Under the pieces are notes generated by a model. The model did not search any database. It had not been told where the DNA came from and was given only the letters and a program-made list of their open reading frames with translations. DNA of 64,000 nucleotides from Durusdinium trenchii. Its lineage: Eukaryota > Sar > Dinophyceae > Suessiales > Symbiodiniaceae. Shown here in pieces: positions 53,235-63,311 of this stretch (position 1 is the first letter of the stretch; each line of letters starts with the position of its first letter). Where the stretch lies: the NCBI GenBank assembly GCA_963970005.1, contig CAXAMN010028950.1, forward strand, positions 483,443 through 547,442, given 5' to 3'. A program made the translations under genes and the position numbers.

Positions 53235-54540
53235 GTTTGTGGCAGTCGCCATGTTGGTGGTTGGAATCCAAACAGGCCAAGTTGGATTTACCCCTTCAGG
53301 CGAAGCACAGCAGTAGATTGAACCTCGGAGAAAAAACTCCTTTGGGGACACCACCCCAAAGGCGAAACAGTGAAGATGTGGAGATTTCTTCATCAAAACA
53401 GCCGACAGGATGAACAGCAGGATAGGCAAAACATACCGTGAAGTCACAACGTTTAGGCAAGTATATAACTCGTTTTTCTTTCGTTGGGCTTTTTGGAACG
53501 GCTGGTCTGTGAGCCAAAAAGTCTAGGCCTTGGGCTTCAAGCTGCTGCTTCTGGAAAATCGAGAAGTCTTCCAGGACAGACGCGCCGGAGGTATCAATCA
53601 TGTAAATCACCCGATCCCTAAATGTGGGGTGCGATGGGGTTTTGGTGTGTCCAAAGCAGTATCACGAACTACAAGGAGTGGTCGAGTTGCTCAGAGTTAA
53701 TGCTTTGGCTGTGAAGCACATCAACTTTGCTGCAATTGCCGGGTCCAAGACGAGGCGTGGCCTTGAATCGCTGTTTGTGAGGATCCTCGGCTGGTCGGAT
53801 GCACAGCTGAATCGATCTTCCAGCATCCCCTGATGCTTGGGATGGATCAGCAGCTTCAGACGTTTTGATTGAAGGCCAACAGAAAGATGGCCGCAATGAA
53901 AGATATGCATGGACGTTGCATGGACACATCCATATCAGTGTTCTTTGTGTGTTTTTTTCCTTAGTGTTTTTTGCTCACGCAGCCAGATGTCAGGTTGGTG
54001 AGTCTACACTTGCCGACACCATTGTCATGTCAAGCATTTTTCAGGGTTCACGTTCTGAAGGTCTGCCAGACCAACCACAAGAGGTATCCAACAGGATGGA
54101 AGACCTCGGTGCCGAGGATGGAAGACCTCGGTGCGCCTTTAGCCTTCATTTTTGGTGGGGAGGTTGGACAGCTGCTGCCGGAGGTCTTGCTGTATTGTGA
54201 TGCTGGGGCCTTTATCCCTAGCTCGGTTGGGGAGGGAGAAGAACCTTTGCTGAGACTTCCGGAGAGAAGTTTTTTTTGGGGGATGTCACATGCGATATAT
54301 ATATATATGTATATAGCTCATATCTGTTCAATTTGTTGTGTATTTGTGCCATTGGCCTATAATCGTTTTTCCCTTTCATTTTTGTTGTCCGAGGCAGCCC
54401 ACCGGACCCACGAGCATGGCCACGAACCAACCGCAGATGCGGTCGATGTGCATCCACTTCCGCGCTTGCGGACGCACTCGTGCAACGTGAGCGTGGCGGC
54501 GTGCGTTGTTTTGAGCGAACGCTTCCGGTGGCGCTACCGG
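53235..54540. other. Region with weak exon-like segments on both strands
   Basis: A plus-strand frame at 53624-53833 and a minus-strand frame at 53296-53610 are the only notable ones. The minus frame contains VIYMIDTSGASVLEDF, which resembles the DxSG loop of STAS domains. A (TA)n tract is at 54295-54310. A GC-rich segment near 54396-54530 follows a pyrimidine-rich acceptor and could be an exon. Confidence 0.25.
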
Positions 54541-55736
54541 AATGATTCTGCAAACATATTATATAGATTTTTTGATTTGGATATTTATAGTTTTTCTTAT
54601 TATATATAAATATATAAATGATATGATATATATATATTTGTTGATATAGAATAATAAATAATAATGATAATATTTGTTTTTTTAAACAATATTGATTAAC
54701 ATAGAATAGAATTATTATTATATGGATAAAATTTATATATATATATTGTAATGTTGTATATTATATTATATATATATTATGTAAATTTAAATATTAATAT
54801 TATTCTAAATATTGAAAATATTGGATATTAAAATATTTATATATTTAATATGTTTATGATTATAAGGGCTAATATTAATATATTGGAATTGTTGTATTAA
54901 AAAATATAGGAATTTAAATATTTGATAATATTATGGAAAAATAAATTTTTATGTATATGATTTTTTTATTAATGGATTTAATTTTTCTTTGTAATTTTTT
55001 TGGATAATATATATGTTTTGATATAATGGGACGATTATTATTCGTTTTGTTTGTATTTTTGCAATTTATATTATTAATCGTTAATTTTTTTTGAAATGTT
55101 ATTGCGGTAATTCTATTAATTAATTGTATATTGACATTAATTTTTAGATATATTTTTGATTTTATATTGAAGGATTGGGATATTATAAATATTTATAAAT
55201 TATATTTTATGAATTTATTTTATTCGATGATATAAAAAATTATTTTTGAAAATTATTGAAAATTTGATATTTTTAAAGCAATTTATATATTTATTGTGAA
55301 CCTCTTGGATTTCATTCTTTATTTAACAGCGGCAGGTCCGCAAGGCTTTTCGAATATTGAAAGATAGATTTATCGGTTCGATTTTCTGGGGATGATATTA
55401 TTTGATTAATTTTCATCGCTTTGACAAGCATAAATGAAAAAAAAAAAATGGCGCGAATAATAATTAGATTTGCCGTTGGTTTTGTCGAGTAAGTAAGTTG
55501 TGCCTAAGTAGGGGTAATAAAAGATCTAAATGATCGATATGCATGGATAATTATTGATGTTTGCCAATGAATTGCCCCAAATACAAGAATATTATTAACA
55601 TTTGTATTGTGATCCAGATTTCTAATGGATTATGAAAGGTAATTCTTTAGGGGATACCTTGATTCCCCCCCCTTGGTATTGATTTTTAATATAAATATTT
55701 CCTAGAATTGATTTTTGAATTTAGACCCACTTTCCT
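54541..55736. other. AT-rich block without coding frames
   Basis: Composition falls abruptly to mostly A and T with long TA runs. No frame of 60 codons exists on either strand between about 54610 and 55806. One less AT-rich patch (about 55300-55350, around GCGGCAGGTCCGCAAGG) stands out but is not identified. Organellar origin is possible but nothing recognisable supports it. Confidence 0.7.
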
Positions 55737-55761
55737 CCCCCCCCCCCCCCCCCCCCCCCCC
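55737..55761 (+). repeat. Homopolymer of 25 C
   Basis: An uninterrupted C run at the boundary between the AT-rich block and the LINE-like region. It could form quadruplex/i-motif structure or mark an assembly join. Confidence 0.9.
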
Positions 55762-55969
55762 TCTGACCGCTTTATCCCGGAATGGATCGTCTCGACAATT
55801 CGGTGATTATTTAGTGTTGAACACTCGAAATTTGGCGTAGAGATTGAACCTATGCAGAGACATGATATGTTGTTTTTGATATTTCTTGTTGTTGAAGATT
55901 ATTATATAATTATATATATATGATATATATATATCGAATTTTGGTCTTGTCGCAAATTTTGCAATTGAT

Positions 55970-56682
55970 ATGGAATTGGAATCCGCCCACAATATATTGC
56001 GTATTTTATATGATTCTTTTCTTCCCGTTGTCCTATCTTTCGTATATCCCTCTTTTCAAATCTCCTTGGATATGGAGAAGGCTTTTGATTCCGTCAGCAG
56101 GGAGATTGTCTATCGGGCGTTTGACTTAATATCTCTCCCATATGATTTAGACTTGGCTGACCCCTCATAAGTATGTTATCCCATTCTATTTTTTATTTTG
56201 GATAAATTTAGTCGAACCGGGGAATTAAATAGGAATCGATGGATGCCCCAATCCTGTGGATACTCTGTATGCACTTGATCTTGCATAACCTGCTCAGCCG
56301 ATATTCCCATCAGTGTTTGAATGATCATCTCATGATCTATGCGGATGATGTCCATATGAGGTGGTGTTTCAATTCTACAGCAATTGATTTTTCCGCCCTG
56401 ATTGACCTTTCCCACATATTGCATATATGTTCTTTTGGCTTCAAAATCATTGCTACTAAAAGTGTTGTGCTTTTCAGAGCTGTTGGCCGTGGAGTGGTTA
56501 AATTTATCAAAATGCGATTCATACGGATCTCCTTAGGCCCGCAGATATTGATTCAGGATTCACCATTTCGCTTGCCTATGGTGACCAAAATAGCCTACCT
56601 CGACATCAATTATAGGGCATGGCAAACGGATACCAATTCTCGACGCATCCAAGCAGCACAACTTTGTATTTTGATCTTGTAG
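55970..56682 (+). pseudogene. LINE reverse transcriptase fragment
   Basis: Motif A is seen as LDMEKAFDSVSREIVYRAF near 56065-56125 in one frame. Motif C, YADD, is near 56338-56350 in another frame (56239-56682), with intact catalytic aspartates. Beyond it, at about 56720-56770, comes CVVPTVLYGV, the thumb-side phrase common in LINEs. Distances between motifs are shorter than in an intact enzyme, and at least one frameshift and stops intervene. It is not expected to be active. Confidence 0.75.
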
Positions 56683-56882
56683 CGATGATTCCAGGAACAA
56701 ACCATCCCACAGAGCATACGCTTTAGATTGCATCAACAATGTGTTGTGCCTACCGTCCTCTATGGAGTCAATGAAATGGGGTCTGCCTACGCAGTGCTAC
56801 AAAACTAGACGACGAGTGGCCCGAAAGCATTTTTCATTACGTTGGAAGTCAGAGTGTGAGTTATCTGTTAAGTGTTCAGTGT

Positions 56883-57060
56883 GAAGAGTTAAGTCGAGTG
56901 AGTTGAGGTAGGTCTCTGTGTGTGTGTATTTATGTCTGTGTGTGTATGAGTCTCTGTCTCTGTGTGTGTGTCCGAGTAAGTTGAGGCAGTGCGTGGGTCT
57001 CTGTGTGTGATGTGTGTGTATGAGTCCCTGTCTGTGTGTGTGCGTCTATGCCTGCTGCTG
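56883..57060 (+). repeat. TG-rich simple repeat
   Basis: Imperfect runs of GTGTGT mixed with TCTCTG and GAGT phrases. Minus-strand open frames here are artefacts of the repeat. Confidence 0.8.
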
Positions 57061-57166
57061 GTGCAGGTCTTCATTGTAGATATAGTGAACGAAGTAGCGC
57101 GTAGGCCTCCTAAACTCCCCACCGGCGGCTAAGCGATGATTGCCCAGCTCATCGTCGTGAGCATTT

Positions 57167-57618
57167 GAGCTGCTGGTAAGGGGAGAAGTAGCGTGCACGC
57201 CTCCAGGAAATGTCATTGAAAAAAGCGAGCTGGAATGAACACAGAAAATTATTGAGGCAGGTACGCAACAAGTTTGTCGAAGCAATGACCTGTCAGAGGA
57301 GATGCGTCTATAGGTAACGTTTCCTTCACTCTAGGACACAGCTTTTCTAGGATGTAATTCACCAACCACTATGCTTGTCATTGACTAATTGATTGTCTCA
57401 AAGAAAAACGTGACAAAGTAGCATGAGGTGACACACAGCAGGCACTGCAGATGTTTTAGCGTACTCTCGCTGTTCAGCTCGCGCGCCGAGTGAACGAACT
57501 AGCGCGCAGGGCCCAACTCATCGTCGTGAGTATTTGAGCTGCTGGTGAGGGGAGAAGCAGCGTGCACGGCTGCAGGAAATCTCATTGAAAAAAGCGAGCT
57601 GGAATGAACACAGAAAAG
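57167..57618 (+). repeat. Pair of ~82-bp direct repeats
   Basis: 57167-57249 and 57537-57618 share the same sequence (for example GAGCTGCTGGT, GAAAAAAGCGAGCTGGAATG, AACACAGAAAA) with few changes. Both follow a shared phrase CTCATCGTCGTGAG. Confidence 0.75.
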
Positions 57619-57649
57619 TGCTGAGGCAGGGACACAACAAGTGCAAGGG

Positions 57650-57965
57650 ATTTCGCGCACTCGACACGCACGATCTCCGCAGAGGGTTGCGAGCGGACCG
57701 GACAGATCGCACTCTCGCCTGCATTTCGTACACTCGACACGCATGATCTCCGCAGAGGGTTGCGCGGGCATGGGACTGCATTTCGCGCACTCGATACGCA
57801 CGATCTCCGCAGAGGGTTGCGCGGGCACGGGCCAAATCGCACTCTCGCCTGCATTTCGCTCACTCGACATGCACGATCTCCGCAGAGGGTTGCGCGCGCA
57901 CCGGCCAAATCGCACTCTCGCCTGCTTTCGCGCACTCGACACGCACGATCTCCGCAGAGGGTTGC
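57650..57965 (+). repeat. Tandem repeat, 73-bp unit, 4.5 copies
   Basis: Units start at 57650, 57723 (shortened to 57 bp), 57780, 57853 and 57926 (partial). Each has ACTCGACACGCACGATCTCC, then GCAGAGGGTTGCG and CAAATCGCACTCTCGCCTGC. The 73-bp period is not a multiple of 3, so the 100+ residue open frames over it are not one repeated peptide. Confidence 0.85.
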
Positions 57966-58195
57966 ATTTTCGATTGACGCTGTTCTTCCTACCCTCCGCC
58001 TCTTAGAGAGAATTTATAAAGTAGGAAAATGTTTTTCATTAGGACATCTCCCGCACAAGTTTTCATTAGGACATCTCCCGTGCAAATTTTCCATACTCAT
58101 ATTTTTAATTTATTTGCATCCTTGCACTGGGAATGCACTTACACTTGCATACTTGCCCTTGGATGCTTTTTACCCTTACACTAGGATACGTATAG

Positions 58196-58318
58196 ACGTG
58201 TCAGTGTTCAAGTGTCAGTGTGGAAGCGTAAGTGTTCAAGTGTGAGTGTAGAAATGTCAGTGTTCAAGTGCAAATGTGGAAGTGTAAGTGTAAGTGTCGA
58301 AGTGTCAGTGTTCAAGGG
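58196..58318 (+). repeat. Imperfect short tandem repeat (GTGTCAGTGTTCAA)
   Basis: Phrases GTGTCAGTGTTCAAG and GTGGAAGTGTAAGTG alternate with single-base changes. Just upstream, AGGACATCTCCCG is also repeated, at 58041 and 58067. Confidence 0.75.
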
Positions 58319-58494
58319 ATTTTCCGGAAGAATATTTCGCAATGCTTTCGGGAAATATATCTAATATAATGAACCAATACTATAGACGCGTGACCAGATC
58401 CCCATAGCACTTGACACATGAGAATACCACCATTTTTTCTCAACCGAATTGATATTGAGGCGCCTGGACCCTCATTTCTAAGACTTACCATCGC

Positions 58495-59046
58495 TTGACC
58501 GCAGCACTGGCCACCAAACGCCAATCCATATCGGATTCTGATCAGATGCCTCCAGATGTTTATATCCTCAACCCGGACTATCCTTATTGTGTCATTGATG
58601 ATTACATTCCACCCTCACCGCCCCAGCCTCAGACCTCCTTGGCTTGTCCTGAGTGTCACAGGCAATTTCCTCAGGCGGGTATGCTGAAAAGATTTCTCCA
58701 ACAGATGCATCAAATCCCCTGGTTATCGGAAGATGTGTTTAGGCCACTTAGAGATGGTTTTGACGGACGACCCATTTATAATCATTGTAAATTCGAATTT
58801 GCCACCATATATTCGTTCAGAGATCATATTAACAAAAGAGCTTGTCATGCCTTTGACTCGACACAGGCCATTATTTTCCCCATCGTGGCTAGGGAGGATT
58901 TGCGGATGCACGTTCGTCATCGATCATTCATGGGCCTCATGTTAGATGGGTCCCTTTGCTCCGAATTGGTGATTCGGTGCGCATTATGCAATGTGATCAT
59001 ATATGTAAGGATTATGATCCGTTATTTTCATCGATGTTCACCCTGA
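58495..59046 (+). pseudogene. LINE zinc-finger tail fragment
   Basis: Open frame of about 183 codons with LACPECHRQFPQAGMLK and a downstream H-H pair, a C2H2-type finger. Then VFRPLRDGFDGRPI leads into a second degenerate finger (HCKFEF...DHINKRAC). This order (finger, FxPxRDxxDGxP, finger) fits the region after reverse transcriptase in dinoflagellate LINEs. The frame then breaks; possible further fingers (KCSQCQACF) lie near 59410-59450. The first finger has a mutated spacing, so it is read as a relic. Confidence 0.6.
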
Positions 59047-60254
59047 GCTTGCTGGTCCTGCCCGCCAGCAATATGATTTTGTTGTTGGCCTCTCGAACCT
59101 GGTCTCCGGAAAGGACCAATGCCCAATGTATAGGGGCAAAAATGTCAACGTCTAGACACATACATGTGCCATTATCAGCTAGCCGCCGTTTCGGGACATA
59201 TCATGCAACCGGCCAACTTCCCAATCATGCCGCTTCGCAAACGACCCTGGGTCAGAGACAATTGGCACAGGCCTTGAAGATCAGAAAGACGCCTCTGCGG
59301 TCATTGCTCCGGCAACCAAATATGTTCGACAACATTTATCGGACCCCCAGCGTCCTATTGATATGGAGCCAGCTGACCATACCAGATCCAATTCATCAGC
59401 TAGCCCAACATTGCACAAGTGTTCCCAATGCCAAGCATGCTTCTTGAGCCCAACAGGATCAATTTAACTTGTGCATCTTATGGTTGAGGGCAGAGCCGAT
59501 GCGCCCTTGGCCCACCAAACGGGAACGACCCACAATAAAAGAGACCATTGCCAGGAGGCTAAGAAAGCGGACCACTGAGATTCCGGTTCCAATGCAGAAA
59601 TTCGAGTATCCCCTTTTCTTTAAAAGATTGGGACGCAAGGCACTTGTTGCACATTTTCGTGTCCTGGGGCGCTTAAGGTGAATTTGACATATATCGAGGA
59701 AATCGGCAAATGGTATATCGTCCATTGACATATTATTTGATATGGTTGGGGGCATCCGGATCCAAGACAAAATTACGGGATAGGGCGTATTCGAGTTCAA
59801 ACAATGCTGAGGTCCAGGCCCAAAAAAATGGCAGGAATTATACGATCTAGGTGATAATACAGGTCATTGCATTCCGGGACCAATGTAGCTGTGGCAGGTC
59901 ATGGAAATGGATGATCCATTGCATGATATGGCGATATCATTGCAATCGATGTTCAGATTGAAAAGCAATGGTGGTAGCAAGGTACGCAACATGAAGATAG
60001 AGCAAGGTTTCTGTCGTCATTTGATGTTCTCGTCGAAGGAGGCCCATGGCCTGGGTCGAAAGCAGTCGATCTTGCGGCGCCGGGATCGAGGCAATGTCCT
60101 CAGATGGCTGGATTTCAGGGCCATATCGTGTATCCCGGCCCAATTGGTCAGAAGGACCGGACCAATACCGCGATCAAAATGATTCTTGATAGCAAAGGAG
60201 CTGGCTTTGCAACGCGTGCAATTCAATCGGCCCTGACACATATTAATTCTTGCC

Positions 60255-61016
60255 TTGAAAGGGATTGAATTGGGTTTGTCGATCTGGTGGATCCCATTAC
60301 TATGCATTGCATCCACCAAGGCCAGGGGCAGATCGAAACACCGGTCAGATTCCTCAATTTCATCTTCGAAGCCAGACGGCGACTCAGAGCTACTTCAGAT
60401 TCTAACCAAATTGAATTTATGCCAAGAGGACATGTTGAACCAATTGGCCTTGGATCGCAGCTTTTTGCTTTTTATGCAGATCGGCAAGGAAATTATTCTT
60501 CCATGGCGCCAACAACGCGAAGCAGCGGGTGTCGCATGCCCTCCACATCAAATCCTTTTTCTGAAAATGGTGGAGGAGATTATATAGGACCCGGAAAATT
60601 TCCTAGTGGCCGGCTTGAAGCAGAAACAAATCCTGGATGAGGCCAACGCTTGGATTTATCTTTTCTGGGATAGGGCAACCCAGTGTTTCCACCTAACCAA
60701 GCAGGAGCCACTTCCGTCTACCAAGCTCAAAGAAATCATGGTCAAATTGTTTCAATTGGCCACACAGGGTATATTAATCCACAGATTTTCTGCCCTGAAA
60801 CCTATGCACAAGGACCATATTCTAGAGGACGCTCAAATAACGATCCCATGGCGGCTGGACATTTCAATTCGGTCGGAAATTGCTCAACAGCTTTTGGAAA
60901 TCTTGCGCACTGTCAGCGGAAACAGGATTGACCAGCCGATTCTCATGAGGTTCAGGCCAACCGACCTACAAAGATCCTCGCTTGCTACGGCGATAGCCCA
61001 CCGTGTTCGGCGCTAG
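60255..61016 (+). pseudogene. LINE C-terminal region fragment
   Basis: Two frames together carry a helical region: NQLALDRSFLLFMQIGKEII (60255-60587), then LPSTKLKEIMVKLFQLATQG and EIAQQLLEILRTVSG (60606-61016). A frameshift separates them near 60590. The assignment rests on similarity of style to other dinoflagellate LINE tails and on its position after the fingers. Confidence 0.5.
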
Positions 61017-61790
61017 TTCAGAAATTGCTGTGCACGAAGCTATGCAATCCACACAACCTTTGTTGCATTAATGGGGTGCTTCTTAGGCAGCTTTGGGCCA
61101 TTCTTGCCACAGATGTATTTTATGTAAATCTTTGGTAACAATGGGATAGACCCTTTTGATTTTGCTTGAGGCCGCACCGGCCATGATTGATCTATGTAAG
61201 ATTGCATTTTTTGACAATCTATTGCGAGGGTAATTCCATGACCATGACATGGATATATAACAAGATACCGCGAGTTTGCTGGGTGGCTTCGGGTGCTGCT
61301 GGACCACTCTGATGATCAATTCCATTGGGGATGGCCGCAGGGTAGATTGATTCATAATATAGAAGACCGTGATGTCTTTTTGATCCCTATCCTTCTGCGA
61401 TTGCCGACAGAAAAACGTTATGACCTTAAAATTCTAATTAATATATGGCATGGAAAAAAATTCCTTAGATTCATACCTATACCATGGAATATCCATGCAT
61501 ATTCCTTTAGTTGGAACGATTTCCGAATCTTCGTCTGAAGAATGAAATTGTTATGGACGCTACACATATTGAGATCTATATGCCCATATTAAAAATGTAT
61601 TCAAAAATTAGCAATACCAAAGCGGAATCCTTACAATATATATTTCTATATAATTACGATACCACGTAACAAGAATAATACCAATACCCAAATACGTAAC
61701 GGGGTAACCTTAAATCCCCCACTTTATAGCTATAAAAATGGAGACGCGGAATTTAGTGCTATAAAGTATCAAAAGAAAAATATCTTTAAT
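61017..61790. other. AT-rich flank before the Copia element
   Basis: No supported gene. An open frame at 61293-61538 may be more LINE debris. The last 250 bases are AT-rich and end in TTTAAT, next to the putative LTR start. Confidence 0.45.
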
Positions 61791-61986
61791 TGTCAGTTTG
61801 CACGCTATGCAACCATGTCAGGTTCACACGACTAAGGTTACCCATCCGCAGGGTGGGCTCATGCAGCTGGAAAAGGCTAACGGGCGCGGACGCTTCGGCG
61901 TCTTTCCAATTCGCTCGCGTTGGTTCGTACTCGTACTGATCCACGCTTTGACACGGTGTTCTTCTGCAACCACCGCTGTTTTCTCA
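61791..61986 (+). repeat. Putative 5' LTR (196 bp)
   Basis: Begins TGTCAGTTTGC and ends GTTTTCTCA, so it has the TG...CA termini of LTRs, and it stops one base before the primer binding site. The flanking five bases are TTAAT. The partner LTR is outside the window, so the start is inferred. Confidence 0.55.
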
Positions 61987-61987
61987 T

Positions 61988-61999
61988 TGGTAGCGGAGC
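61988..61999 (+). other. Primer binding site, initiator-tRNA-Met type
   Basis: TGGTAGCGGAGC is complementary to a tRNA 3' end of the form GCTCCGCTACCA. This is close to the eukaryotic initiator methionine tRNA that Copia elements use as primer. Confidence 0.65.
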
Positions 62000-62172
62000 C
62001 CAAACCCGATTCGGGGGAGGGCTCCAGCTGTGCGCTTCGCTTGATCGAGCCGAGCACCCGGGATAAGACCTTCGTCACCCACTCGCTGACGAGTTCAAGA
62101 CACTCCTTGTTGTGGATCTCTTTGTGCAACACCCTCTGGGAAGGAGTTGTCGACTGGCCCTGGACCTTCACT

Positions 62173-63310
62173 ATGTCTCAGAAGAAAGGCCAGCAGCGAG
62201 GCAAGACGCAGGCCACCGGATCAGGCTCGATGTCTTCAGAAGAGCCAACCTATGCTGATGTTCGTGACAGCTTCGTCCCACTGTTCAATGGTCAGCCCTC
62301 CGAATATCGAGAATGGCGCCAACGAGTTCAGCTCTACTACAAGAAGATGACGTTGGCCAAGAAGGGCTCCGAGGGTGTGCTGAACATTGTGGGCAGCTTC
62401 AAAGGTGTGGTCTGGCGACTCTTCGAGGATTGGTCCCTGGAGCGATTCGAAAAGGATGACGCTTTCGAATCCATGCTGAAGGTGTTAGATGGGAACTTTT
62501 CCTACGACCAGAGGGTCCAGCTTCCCGCCGACTTCGAGGGCTACTTCAGCACCTTGCAACGGCTCCCAGGTCAGACACTCTTGACACGACCATGAAGAAG
62601 CTTACAGGAAGCTGCTACAGCATAAAGTCTCCCTTCCTGACTCCGTCCAAGGATGGCATCTCCTACGTCGTGCCGCATTGACAAAGGAGCAGCGACAGCT
62701 GATCACCTTGCGTGCACCCACTTTGGAGAAGGCTGCAATCATCGAGGCGCTCTACCTCATCCTGGGCCCGGACTACAAAGCTGGCGGATGGAACCATAAC
62801 CGCAACAAACGCTTTCAAAGATGGAGCAACAGCAGCCGAGCCTATGCCGCTCAGGACGACTGGTGGGAGGATGATGACTATGGTTGGGATGATGAAACGG
62901 GCTACTATGAAGATGATGAACAGGTAGCCGACTATGACCTGGAAGAGGAAGAGTTCGATGCTGATGCCGCCTACTATGGCGATGAACCATGGCCAGACGA
63001 GGCCACGGAAGCTCACAGTCCTGGCCACATGGCTGAAGAGTATAACACAGCATTCGCCTCCTATACGGACGCCAGACGCAGGTTCAATGAACTGAAGATG
63101 GCTCGAGGTTTTCTGCCTTGGCCGACAACCAACAGCCTGTCATGGCCGGTGCATCTTCATCCTCATCGAGCCCTACGTCCTGGCAGAGAAAAGGAAAGGG
63201 GAAAGGTGGCAAGTCCAAGGGCAAGTCTTCGACGACCGTGCGCTATCCTCCACAGGGCGCCGGAAAGAGTGATCCCAAGGGCCGTGCAAAGGCCAACATG
63301 ACCTGCCTTC
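62173..63310 (+). pseudogene. Copia gag remnant with broken zinc knuckle
   Basis: The ATG at 62173 follows the LTR and leader. Gag reads VPLFNGQPSEYREWRQRVQL and so on to about 62575. It then shifts frame (HEEAYRKLLQHKVSLPDSV and TKEQRQLITLRAPTLEKA) through an acidic, tyrosine-rich stretch to about 63110. It shifts again into NQQPVMAGASSSSSS, a Lys/Gly-rich linker and CLRCG, the start of a CCHC knuckle. The knuckle's remainder (QGHWAAN) is in yet another frame, and its final cysteine position reads glycine. The protein packages element RNA in intact copies. Confidence 0.75.
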
Positions 63311-63311
63311 G

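Larger units (their letters stand above)
55970..61016 (+). mobile_element. Decayed LINE (non-LTR) retrotransposon
   Basis: Three groups of fragments lie in the order expected for one plus-strand element. First is reverse transcriptase (about 55970-56800). Second are C2H2-like fingers (58495-59046). Third is a C-terminal region (60255-61016) with DMLNQLALDRSFLLFMQIGK, a phrase type I associate with the tail of dinoflagellate LINE polyproteins. The frames are broken repeatedly and about 1.7 kb of simple and tandem repeats (56820-58490) separates the first two. No 5' end, target-site duplication or endonuclease was found. The block is lower in GC than the genes to the left. Confidence 0.7.

Noticed and set aside
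57499-57942. Repeated minus-strand peptide with EIVRVECAK-like phrases
   Set aside because: It is the translation of a 73-bp tandem repeat; the period is not divisible by three, so no stable peptide repeat exists.
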